In this document: positions 1 to 7,241 of the stretch, piece by piece
How the letters are laid out: every line of letters starts with the position of its first letter
Position numbering within the stretch: position 1 is the stretch's first letter
Assembly (NCBI GenBank): GCA_950068635.1
Contig: CATMIM010000037.1
Span: 1 to 8,173, forward strand
Origin: an uncultured Candidatus Poseidoniales archaeon
Lineage (GTDB): Archaea > Thermoplasmatota > Poseidoniia > Poseidoniales > Thalassarchaeaceae
Length of the DNA: 8,173 nucleotides
Direction of reading: 5' to 3'
Program-made: the position numbers and the translations under genes
The notes under the pieces: generated by a model
The model's input: the letters and a program-made list of their open reading frames with translations, nothing else
The model's database searches: none
What the model was told of the DNA's origin: nothing

Positions 1-2214
1 GTGTTCAACACCGGTCACGAATTCGATGCCTCCTCCTCTCCTGACGACACCGCCAGCCATGGGGTGCTCGCCTGGGTGGCTGGAGTCGACAGCGGCACAG
101 GCAATTGGACATGGGTGGCTGGCGGCGGTGCCACAATGGTGCTCGATGACGGGCTGCTCTCGCTCGACTACCAGCCGCGGGCGGCGGGGGTTTCAGTCGA
201 GCGGACGCGTAGTGGCGACGTGGTCGTCCTGAATCCAGTGTTCGGATTCCATGCGATTCCTGGAGACTTGCTGGAGTTCACTGTCCCGGTGTACAATCGG
301 GGCATCAATGGTGGTCCTGCCACCGAACTGGAGGTCACCACTCCTGATGGGACGACCAGCCGGGTGGCCGTCTCCGCACTAGGGCCGATGCAGGAGGAAC
401 TGGTGGACGTGAGTTGGACCGTCCCCGGCGGACAGGCGGTCGGGGACGTGACCATCACGTTCACCGTCGACCCCGATGGACTCGTCACCGAGGATGCGGA
501 CCCCTCGAACAATGTCGGCACCTTCTCGATGTTCATCGGCAGATTGCCAGTCGTCGGCATCAACCATCCAGCGCCGGTGTTCACGCAGGTGGCGATGCTC
601 CTCGACGCCACCCCCTCCAACGACCCCGACGGTGGGTCGGTCACCTGCACCTTCACCATCGATTCCTATGACAATGCCATCGGCGAGGGCATCTTCCCCG
701 AGGACGATTGCCAGATGGAACACACGTGGGACCAGAACGGCGTCTACGGAATCCACGTGGCCATCATCGACGAGGAGCGCGACACCGATTCGCTGAGTTT
801 CTCGGTGGAGGTGCTCAACCGCCTGCCGTGGGTGAACATCACCTCGCCGAGAGAGTCGAACCCCGCAGAGAGCAGCATCACATTCGATGCTTATGACCAC
901 GGCGATCTGGACACCGAGGACGATGATTCTCCAGTCAAGTTCCTGTGGGACAGGCAGTGCGAGGATGTTCAGGTGGCGATCACCTGCACGGTGACACCGA
1001 TGATCGAGGGCATCTACACCATCTCGTTGACGGCAGAGGATGACGACGGCGCCATGGTGAGCGCCTCATACGACCTTGAGGTCACCAACATCGCCCCCTC
1101 CGAGGTGGATATGACCGCGTGGTCGGGTACACAACGGCTCGAAGCCGATTCGGATGGAGTGTGGCAGGTGTATGAGGATGCGCCGACCACCCTGCGCGCC
1201 ACCGCCCATGACTCGACCAACGACATGTATTCACTCTCTTGGACATGGCTGCCGGACAGCGACATCGACACTGACTGGACCGTGCAGACCACCGGTGCCG
1301 ACTCGCAGGCGGACGTCGCTTGGACCGAGGCCGGAATGCACACGATCTCCCTCGAGGTCATAGACGACGATGACGAGAGCAGCGGAATGGAATACGGTCA
1401 GGTGGAGGTGCTCAACGTGAATCCGACCGTCGAGGACATCCCTCCGGAATTCCCCAAAGGAGAGGACCAGGTGTTGCAGCTCACCGGCGAGTTCTGGGAC
1501 ACATCTTCTGACATCCCGACGATGGCAGTCTGCTGGGATGTGGACCTCGACACCGACGCCGACGACGACAACAACCGCACCAACGACTGCGACGTGGAGG
1601 GTGTGGAACTCAGTTGGTCGTGGGGGAAGAAGGGAACGCACTCACTGCGCTTCTTCGTCACTGACGACGACGGGGCGTTCGCTGACGCGTTCATCGACAT
1701 CGAGGTGCGCAACAAGCGGCCGGAGGCGCTAGCCGAGGCGGAGAGAACCACGGTTGCAGTGGGAGAGGAGGTCGTCATCTGGTCCAACGGAACCACCGAT
1801 TCACCATCCGACATGGGTTGGCTGCTCTACTCCTGGGACCTCGACATCCGCACGGATTCCGATGGCGATGGTGATCCTGCCAACGACGCGGACGTCGGGG
1901 GTGCGACTCTGCGGCACGCGTTCGATTCAGGTGGCACCAAGAACATCCGCCTGATCGTCCGCGACGAGGAGTTCACTTCCACCTACGACATACAAGTCGA
2001 GGTGACCGGCGGTGGAATCATGGGAGTGTTCGGCGGAGGGGATGGAGGGAGTCCGCTCATCCTCGCGATCATCGGACTTGTGCTCGTGCTCATCATCGCG
2101 GGGACGGCGCTGATGTTCATGCGCCGCGGTCGGAGGCCGTCCGACGACGGATGGGAACCTCCCAGCGTCATGGGACACGAAACAGTCGACGACGGTTACG
2201 ATTCAGAGGAGTGA
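1..2214 (+). CDS. Large PKD-repeat surface protein, C-terminally membrane-anchored (5' partial)
   Basis: Probable extracellular envelope protein; no enzymatic motif is seen. The GTG at base 1 is an internal codon, because the downstream paralog continues N-terminally for 359 residues before the matching position (about base 3361). In residues of the visible part: end of a beta-rich domain (1-60), a CARDB-like domain ending in FIGRLP (60-183), and five PKD/Ig-like domains (about 184-275, 276-366, 370-477, 478-573, 576-670). Several carry the D-D-D-G turn and strand endings such as N-x-x-P typical of PKD tandems. Cysteine pairs C216/C237, C320/C329 and C511/C530 probably form disulfides. D619, D621, D623, D625 and D629 form a D-x-D-x-D-G-D calcium-loop-like motif. 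A Gly-rich linker (670-684) leads to a transmembrane helix (685-707), basic residues and a 30-residue acidic tail, so the C-terminus is cytoplasmic. The fold calls are secure by pattern; the biological role is unknown. Confidence 0.85.
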   Translation: MFNTGHEFDASSSPDDTASHGVLAWVAGVDSGTGNWTWVAGGGATMVLDDGLLSLDYQPRAAGVSVERTRSGDVVVLNPVFGFHAIPGDLLEFTVPVYNRGINGGPATELEVTTPDGTTSRVAVSALGPMQEELVDVSWTVPGGQAVGDVTITFTVDPDGLVTEDADPSNNVGTFSMFIGRLPVVGINHPAPVFTQVAMLLDATPSNDPDGGSVTCTFTIDSYDNAIGEGIFPEDDCQMEHTWDQNGVYGIHVAIIDEERDTDSLSFSVEVLNRLPWVNITSPRESNPAESSITFDAYDHGDLDTEDDDSPVKFLWDRQCEDVQVAITCTVTPMIEGIYTISLTAEDDDGAMVSASYDLEVTNIAPSEVDMTAWSGTQRLEADSDGVWQVYEDAPTTLRATAHDSTNDMYSLSWTWLPDSDIDTDWTVQTTGADSQADVAWTEAGMHTISLEVIDDDDESSGMEYGQVEVLNVNPTVEDIPPEFPKGEDQVLQLTGEFWDTSSDIPTMAVCWDVDLDTDADDDNNRTNDCDVEGVELSWSWGKKGTHSLRFFVTDDDGAFADAFIDIEVRNKRPEALAEAERTTVAVGEEVVIWSNGTTDSPSDMGWLLYSWDLDIRTDSDGDGDPANDADVGGATLRHAFDSGGTKNIRLIVRDEEFTSTYDIQVEVTGGGIMGVFGGGDGGSPLILAIIGLVLVLIIAGTALMFMRRGRRPSDDGWEPPSVMGHETVDDGYDSEE

Positions 2215-2248
2215 ATCTCCTACAGAAACGGCTTGTTTCTTGGGCAGG

Positions 2249-2258
2249 TATACTTTTT
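2249..2258 (+). promoter_or_regulatory. TATA-like archaeal core promoter for the second surface-protein gene
   Basis: TATACTTTTT is the only A/T-rich stretch in the 69-base gap after the first gene. An archaeal TATA box usually lies about 25-30 bases before the transcription start, which would put that start near 2278-2283, at or just before the ATG at 2284. No Shine-Dalgarno sequence precedes that ATG, which fits a leaderless or very short-leader mRNA. No clear purine-rich BRE lies just upstream, so the call is moderate. Confidence 0.45.
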
Positions 2259-2272
2259 GAGAGGCACATGCA

Positions 2273-2291
2273 CTGCCCATTACATGGGCAG
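2273..2291. promoter_or_regulatory. Perfect palindrome over the start codon, possible operator or hairpin
   Basis: CTGCCCAT, spacer TAC, ATGGGCAG: two perfect 8-base arms, the right one containing the ATG at 2284-2286. A further direct copy, TGGGCAGG, lies at 2241-2248, immediately before the TATA-like element, so the TATA element is flanked by copies of one motif. Protein binding here would block the promoter or transcription start; in an mRNA with a leader, the hairpin would bury the start codon. The geometry is directly visible; regulation is inferred. Confidence 0.4.
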
Positions 2292-5200
2292 GGATAATCG
2301 CGCATTCCTCGGGGGTCCAATCACTCTCGTGATACTGCTGCTAATCGGCGGATGGGCAGGTTTGCTCATCCCCGAACCGACCGAACCTACCGAACTGCAA
2401 TCTCAGCAGTTCCGCTTGGCAGGCGCCAGAGGTTCTGGCGGCGATGTCGATGTGCCTTCGTGGCGAATCGGTGACGAATGGTCGTATGACGGTTTCATGG
2501 ATGTAGGGACGTTGCTCTCCGACAACAACGTCCAATCGAACATCCAGACCATCACGGGTCCTTTCGATATGGAGGTCCTGGACATTTTCACGATGACTGT
2601 CGATAATCAGAGCACGCTGGTCTACGAAGTGGAATACGATGGCTTGTTCGAGGCTAATGGCGTGTCACTGGACGGATACAATGGAAATCTGGACGTCGAA
2701 TACAATGAGATTGACTACATCCGAGTCAGCGACCTTTCCGTGATCGGGATGACGATGGACATCCAAGTCACGTTCACGGTCTTCGGATTCATCAACATCG
2801 ATGTCGGTCACATCATCATCAACAACGGGTACAGCCCGCCGCAAGAGCAGTATGACTTCCCTCTCCGTGTCGGCGAGGCGTGGACCAGCAACTACACCAA
2901 CACGCTCACTTGGGGAGGACAGTCGGATTACTTCGCGATTCCTGAAGATTCTGAGGAACAATCATCCAGTCACTACGCCGTAGTCGCTCAAGGTGACCCG
3001 GGAGTGCCATATACGGGATGCAGCAACTCCTACAACGTTTCCTCGTACAATGCCACAGGGGCCTTGAACGGATTCCAGTGGTACTGCCCCGGGGCCATCA
3101 ACAACGCCTGGAGGTACATCGAGATTGATTTCGGGCTGCAGATCGACTTCAAATTGACGAGCATGTCTCTGGTGCCTCGATCCACGGAAATCAACGTCGA
3201 CCTCGAATATCCGGCGTGGCCGCTGGACACCAACCTGTCCGCTTGGGTCAACGTCACTGACGGCTCAGGGTCTCCTTTGGGTGGCCAGACTCTCGAGTTC
3301 CGTTACGAATGTCTTGGGTACTCCGCTTCGCTCACCACCGCGTCCAACGGCTCCGCCTTCATCCAGTTCGACACCGGCCACGAGTTGGACTCCTCACCGA
3401 CTTCGCCTCGAGTCGACTATGCCAGCCACGGCGTGATCGCGTGGATGAGCAGCAGCAAGAAGGTGGGAGTGGACACCATCACCATCGATGATCAGCTGTT
3501 GACGATCGACTACACACCTCGAGCCGAAGGTGTGTCGATCGAGCGCACCAGGGGTAATGTGGTCCAAATCCTGAACCCGAGCGTGGGCTTCAACGCCATA
3601 CCTGGGGACTCGCTGATGTTCACCATCCCAGTACAGAACTTAGGAATCCTGCCAGGCCCAACCACAGAACTCGAGGTCATCGCGCCTGATGGAACGACCA
3701 GCCGTACCGCGGTCCCCTCGCTGCGCGGGATGCAGGAGGTTGTGATCCAAGCGACTTGGAACGTGCCACCGAGCCAGCCGGTGGGGGATGTCTCGATCAG
3801 GTTCCACGTGGATCCTGACGGCCTGATGGTGGAGGACCAGAACCAGAGCAACGATGTCACCGATTTCACACTGTTCATCGGCAGGTTGCCGATCGCCGAT
3901 CTGGTGCATCCGCCACCTACACGCACACTCGCTGAGGTGGTTCTCGACGCCCGCGGCAGCATCGACCCAGATGGTGGTAGCCCGGTCTGCACCTTCGTGG
4001 TGCAGGGGAACGGTTCGATCAACGAGACCTTCTCCGAGGAGGGCTGCCTGATGTCTTACACCTGGGACGACGACGGCGTCTATCTCGTATGGCTGACGGT
4101 CACCGACGACGAGAACGACCAGGACCATACACACATCGCGATCACAATCCTGAATCGGGCACCTTGGGTCAACATCACCTCTCCAGTGACGTCGATTCCG
4201 GTCGAGACCGAGATTCGCTTCGATGCGTTTGACAACGGGGACCTCGACACACGGAATCCTTCTGCTCCGGTGAAAATCGAATGGGATAAGGAGTGCATCG
4301 AGGGTAGGGTCACTCTCGTGTGCACCGTCACGCCGATGGAGGAGGGCATCTACGTGATATCGTTGACCGCCGAGGACGACGATGGTACGATCACTCCCGC
4401 CGAGTACAACCTGATCGTCAGCAACATCGCTCCGTCCGATGTGGCCATCACCGCTTCACTGGGTGACGAGGAACTGGTCGCGGACTCGCAGAGGCGTTGG
4501 CACGTGCTCGAGGACGAACTGGTCACGTTGCACGGCACCGCCTACGACTCGATCAACGACAGGAACTCGCTCACCTGGGGCTGGCAGCCAGACCTGGATG
4601 TCGACCCGAACCTGTTCTTCCAGACCACAGGCGCGAACTCCAGCATCGACCATCAGTGGTCAGAGTCGGGGACTCACGTGATCGCCTTGGAGGTCGTCGA
4701 TGACGACGGAGCGACCAGCGGTGTGGTGAATGCCTGGGTGACGGTGGCTAACGTTGCCCCGACAGTGGGGGATATCACCCGCCCGTTCCCCGTGGGTGAG
4801 GACATGGATGTCACCCTTACCGGGACGTATTCGGACACTGAGTCAGACCTAGAGGACCTGCGGGTGTGCTGGGACGTCGACTTCAGCGTCGACCTGAATG
4901 ACAACAACGATACTACCGACGACTGCGATGTCGAAGGCGCCGAGTTCAGGTGGGCGTGGTCGAAGAAAGGAATCCACACAGTGCGCTTCCATGTCACCGA
5001 CGACGACGGAGTGCAGAACTCCACTATGGTCGATATCGAGGTGGTGAACAAGAAGCCGGTCGCACACGCGGAGGCGGAGTTGTTGACGCTCATGGTCGGA
5101 CAGGAGTTGATCATCTGGACGAACAACACCACCGATTCGGAGTCGGACATGGCCCTCCTCATCTACACATGGGATCTTGACTACTTCCACGATTCCGATG

Positions 5201-5862
5201 ACGATGGTGACCATGCCAACGACCTCGATTACGAGGGCACGCCGTTCCGGCGGTCGTTCGACACCCCGGGCACCAAATACATCCGGCTGACCGTCTGGGA
5301 CGAGATGTACTCGGACACCTACGATTTGGAGATAGTCGTGCTCGAGGACGAGACAGGCGCGCTCGGATGGCTCGAGGACTCCGGGGTCAGCCTGCCTGTT
5401 GGGGCGCTCGCGCTCGTCTTCGTGGCGTTGCTGATGGTGCTGGCCTTCACGATGCTGCGCAGGCCTTCTTCCCACACTGACGATGAATGGATGGAGGTGA
5501 TTGGAGAAGTGATGACGCGTGAACGGTCGATGGCACCGCCGGGCTACGCTCCCGAGGGGGCGGATATGGCCGGCCCAAGCGAACTCTCCACCCCTCCAAC
5601 GCAGGAGGCCTATCCGGCCGTTGAAGCAGCCGCGCCTCCGGAGTACGATCCGACAGCACAGCCCGAAGCGATTGATCCAGGGGAGCCCTCACAGCCACCG
5701 CCCGCGGATTCACCTGCCTTCACAGAATCCCCGCAGATTCCGGCTGATGGACTTCCTCCGGGTTGGACGCAGGAGCAGTGGAATCACTACGGCAGGGAGT
5801 GGTTGGAGCAGCAGTCTCAAGAGCAGGCAGGGCACGACACGGGTCTGGATCTCGATCTGTGA
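2284..5862 (+). CDS. Giant PKD-repeat surface protein with N- and C-terminal membrane segments and a long cytoplasmic tail
   Basis: A 1192-residue cell-surface protein, paralogous to the gene just upstream. I chose ATG 2284 over an in-frame TTG at 2233 because it gives a normal membrane leader (R3, R6, then a hydrophobic stretch at 12-29 with no obvious cleavage site) and sits at the right distance from the TATA-like element. Layout: N-terminal domain with W-R-I-G-D-E-W at about 60 and a related V-G-E-A-W near 195; an Ig/carboxypeptidase-regulatory-like beta domain (300-415); a CARDB-like domain (416-537); five PKD/Ig-like domains (about 536-627, 627-719, 721-829, 830-926, 927-1026); a transmembrane helix (1035-1058); and a Pro/Gln/Glu-rich tail ending in a W-T-Q-E-Q-W helix. 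Cysteine pairs C569/C588, C671/C680 and C862/C881 match the paralog; C246/C268 is extra. D970-D980 forms a calcium-loop-like D-x-D-x-D-G-D. About a dozen N-x-S/T sequons suggest heavy N-glycosylation. Its stop overlaps sepF. The substrate or partner is unknown. Confidence 0.88.
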   Translation: MGRDNRAFLGGPITLVILLLIGGWAGLLIPEPTEPTELQSQQFRLAGARGSGGDVDVPSWRIGDEWSYDGFMDVGTLLSDNNVQSNIQTITGPFDMEVLDIFTMTVDNQSTLVYEVEYDGLFEANGVSLDGYNGNLDVEYNEIDYIRVSDLSVIGMTMDIQVTFTVFGFINIDVGHIIINNGYSPPQEQYDFPLRVGEAWTSNYTNTLTWGGQSDYFAIPEDSEEQSSSHYAVVAQGDPGVPYTGCSNSYNVSSYNATGALNGFQWYCPGAINNAWRYIEIDFGLQIDFKLTSMSLVPRSTEINVDLEYPAWPLDTNLSAWVNVTDGSGSPLGGQTLEFRYECLGYSASLTTASNGSAFIQFDTGHELDSSPTSPRVDYASHGVIAWMSSSKKVGVDTITIDDQLLTIDYTPRAEGVSIERTRGNVVQILNPSVGFNAIPGDSLMFTIPVQNLGILPGPTTELEVIAPDGTTSRTAVPSLRGMQEVVIQATWNVPPSQPVGDVSIRFHVDPDGLMVEDQNQSNDVTDFTLFIGRLPIADLVHPPPTRTLAEVVLDARGSIDPDGGSPVCTFVVQGNGSINETFSEEGCLMSYTWDDDGVYLVWLTVTDDENDQDHTHIAITILNRAPWVNITSPVTSIPVETEIRFDAFDNGDLDTRNPSAPVKIEWDKECIEGRVTLVCTVTPMEEGIYVISLTAEDDDGTITPAEYNLIVSNIAPSDVAITASLGDEELVADSQRRWHVLEDELVTLHGTAYDSINDRNSLTWGWQPDLDVDPNLFFQTTGANSSIDHQWSESGTHVIALEVVDDDGATSGVVNAWVTVANVAPTVGDITRPFPVGEDMDVTLTGTYSDTESDLEDLRVCWDVDFSVDLNDNNDTTDDCDVEGAEFRWAWSKKGIHTVRFHVTDDDGVQNSTMVDIEVVNKKPVAHAEAELLTLMVGQELIIWTNNTTDSESDMALLIYTWDLDYFHDSDDDGDHANDLDYEGTPFRRSFDTPGTKYIRLTVWDEMYSDTYDLEIVVLEDETGALGWLEDSGVSLPVGALALVFVALLMVLAFTMLRRPSSHTDDEWMEVIGEVMTRERSMAPPGYAPEGADMAGPSELSTPPTQEAYPAVEAAAPPEYDPTAQPEAIDPGEPSQPPPADSPAFTESPQIPADGLPPGWTQEQWNHYGREWLEQQSQEQAGHDTGLDLDL

Positions 5863-6362
5863 GCGTGAGCCGCTTGAGCAACCTCTACACCTTCTTCGGT
5901 CTGCCAGACCCTACTGAGCCACGCCGGTCTGACGCTGCTTCACCCCCCCTGCCGGCTGAAACTCCCTCCTCCCGTTCAGCCATCTCCGTGCTCGCCGACC
6001 AGTCGTTCCACGACCTCGGTGAAGTTCGCTGGCAGGCGTGGGTGCGCACCAGGATGCCGCCTGCACGACGGGCGATCCGCTACGTCACGCCCGATGAGAT
6101 GTATCGCCTGCCGACCCACGCGATGGCGAATCGGCTGCTCACGGGTGACATCATCGTGGTCGACCTGCGCGACCTGCTGCACATGAACGCGCAGCAGGAT
6201 GCGTGTCGCAGAGAGGTCGGAGGGCTGTCCGAGCGGCTGGGCACGCCGATATTCGCGCTCGACGAAGAGGAGATGTTGCTGCTGATCCCGGGCGCCGCCT
6301 CGATCATCGACACCCAATCACACCATCTGGGTGTCCACGACGAAGTGCTCGAAGCGACCTGA
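5859..6362 (+). CDS. sepF: SepF-like cell division protein (FtsZ membrane anchor)
   Basis: In archaea SepF binds the FtsZ C-terminal tail and tethers the division ring to the membrane through an N-terminal amphipathic helix. Here residues 5-15 (R-L-S-N-L-Y-T-F-F-G-L) could form such a helix, followed by a Pro/Ser-rich linker (16-40) and the SepF core (about 72-145). The core has the hallmark T-G-D-I-I-V-V-D-L strand-turn (95-103), then a helix (about 114-127) and a closing E-M-L-L-L-I-P strand (138-144), in the order of the archaeal SepF fold. The 167-residue length is ordinary. The GTG at 5859 shares GTGA with the upstream stop, a classic translational-coupling overlap; GTG 5865 (165 aa) is equally plausible and neither has a clear Shine-Dalgarno. 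ATG-initiated forms further upstream would lie inside the preceding gene and lack homology. The call rests on motif order, without an alignment. Confidence 0.75.
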   Translation: MSVSRLSNLYTFFGLPDPTEPRRSDAASPPLPAETPSSRSAISVLADQSFHDLGEVRWQAWVRTRMPPARRAIRYVTPDEMYRLPTHAMANRLLTGDIIVVDLRDLLHMNAQQDACRREVGGLSERLGTPIFALDEEEMLLLIPGAASIIDTQSHHLGVHDEVLEAT

Positions 6363-6381
6363 CCTTGGCCCGCCCTGATAT
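6363..6381. other. 19-base convergent intergenic gap
   Basis: The rightward sepF and the leftward flavin-reductase-like gene end tail to tail with only these bases between their stops. There is no T-rich tract on either strand of the kind archaeal transcription usually stops at, so transcripts may run into each other's 3' ends. A 6-base inverted repeat (TCACGA / TCGTGA, 6382-6397) overlaps the end of the leftward gene. Confidence 0.6.
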
Positions 6382-7239
6382 TCACGATGATTCGTGACTG
6401 CCGACGGTGAAGGACCAGTCGTCTGGGCCTGGGCCGGGAACCAAGCGGCAGTTGCCGTGCTGGGCGAGCAGCGCTCCGAGTCTCGTCAGGTCGGGTTCGT
6501 CGCTGGACAGTTCGTCGGGCAGCAGGATGCGCTCGACGCCGAGGATCGCCAGGGTGGCGACGCTGCCCGATGGCAGTGGATGCAGTTCGGCCAGCGAGCA
6601 TTCGATCACCGCCACTGAATCAGGGTGGATGGCTGGCCTGTCCGTCGAGTCGGGGGTAGGTTCAGCGTCGAGCAGCCCCCATTCGCTCTCCTCGGGAGGA
6701 AGCGGTGTCGCGGTGGCTTCGACCAGTTGTGCTGCTTCCCAGGTGGCGGGCAGGATGAGCAGCGATGCGGCGCTCCCATCTCTCAGATTGACAAGGCTGT
6801 CTCGTTCCCGGCCCTTGGAATCGACAGAGAGGCTCACCCCGAGCAGCGGTGGGTGGTTGGCGAGGATGTTCAGCGAGGAGACAGGGCAGAGGTTGTCGAC
6901 GCCAGCCGTGGAGCGTGTTGAGAGCAGCGCCATGGGTCGAGGGGCGACGAGCGCTGACAGCCACAGAGGCGAGGACTCGATTGGAGATCCACCACCACCG
7001 ATGCGCGCTCTGGATGGGCTTTCGGCCTGCTCGTCGAACCAGGGATCGAGTTCACCCGAGTCGAGTTCGGAGACGGCGTAGGCGGTGAATTCCCGGTACG
7101 CGGTCCAGCGGGAGATCTCGCTCTCATCACCCTCACCACCCTCCGCGCGCTCGCGCTTGCGCGCGATGGAGGCGTCAGCATACTCCACGCAGCGCTGGAG
7201 GAAATCCTTGACCGCCTGCTTGCGTGCATCCAGATCCAT
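6382..7239 (-). CDS. Flavin-reductase-like FMN-binding split-barrel protein with N-terminal helical extension
   Basis: A 285-residue protein. The C-terminal part (about 88-285) resembles the flavin reductase-like (DIM6/NTAB) family, which binds FMN in a split beta-barrel and often reduces flavin with NAD(P)H. Visible landmarks are A-P-R-P-M-A-L-L-S-T-R (99-109), the V-D-N-L-C-P-V-S-S-L-N strand (114-124), H-P-P-L-L-G (129-134) and the R-x-x-D-S-L-V-N-L-R helix (144-153), where this family contacts the FMN phosphate; a T-P-L-P-P-E-x-S-E-W stretch also fits. Residues 1-75 are an extra, mainly helical region with W-T-A-Y-R-E-F-T (45-52) and L-D-P-W-F-D (64-69) that I do not recognise, joined by a Gly-rich linker (80-84). 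The start at 7239 is fixed by a perfect Shine-Dalgarno; a longer reading frame upstream would overlap the neighbouring gene with low-complexity Arg/Gly. It is the last gene of the operon, 2 bases after its neighbour's stop. The substrate is unknown. Confidence 0.75.
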   Translation of the reverse strand: MDLDARKQAVKDFLQRCVEYADASIARKRERAEGGEGDESEISRWTAYREFTAYAVSELDSGELDPWFDEQAESPSRARIGGGGSPIESSPLWLSALVAPRPMALLSTRSTAGVDNLCPVSSLNILANHPPLLGVSLSVDSKGRERDSLVNLRDGSAASLLILPATWEAAQLVEATATPLPPEESEWGLLDAEPTPDSTDRPAIHPDSVAVIECSLAELHPLPSGSVATLAILGVERILLPDELSSDEPDLTRLGALLAQHGNCRLVPGPGPDDWSFTVGSHESS

Positions 7240-7241
7240 CG

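Noticed and set aside
379..900. Minus-strand reading frame of 173 codons opposite the first surface protein
   Set aside because: It is Val/Asp/His/Arg-rich antisense of the acidic PKD coding sequence; the paralog has similar antisense frames at the same place, which follows from shared codon bias.
2233..2283. Upstream in-frame TTG start adding 17 residues to the second surface protein
   Set aside because: The added residues would be translated from the TATA-like element and palindrome, and they spoil the normal N-terminal membrane leader that begins at ATG 2284.
5740..5805. WW domain suggested by L-P-P-G-W and a P-P-E-Y motif in the same tail
   Set aside because: The segment lacks the central aromatic strand and the second tryptophan-proline of a real WW domain and looks like a single amphipathic helix; the WW/PPxY pairing is essentially eukaryotic.
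6382..6397. Inverted repeat TCACGA / TCGTGA as a terminator between the convergent genes
   Set aside because: It is only six base pairs with no T-tract, lies inside the coding end of the leftward gene, and stem-loop terminators are not the usual archaeal mode.
6407..7081. Long plus-strand reading frame (224 codons) opposite the flavin-reductase-like gene
   Set aside because: It is a Ser/Ala/Arg-rich shadow of a gene with recognisable family motifs on the other strand, typical of GC-rich DNA.
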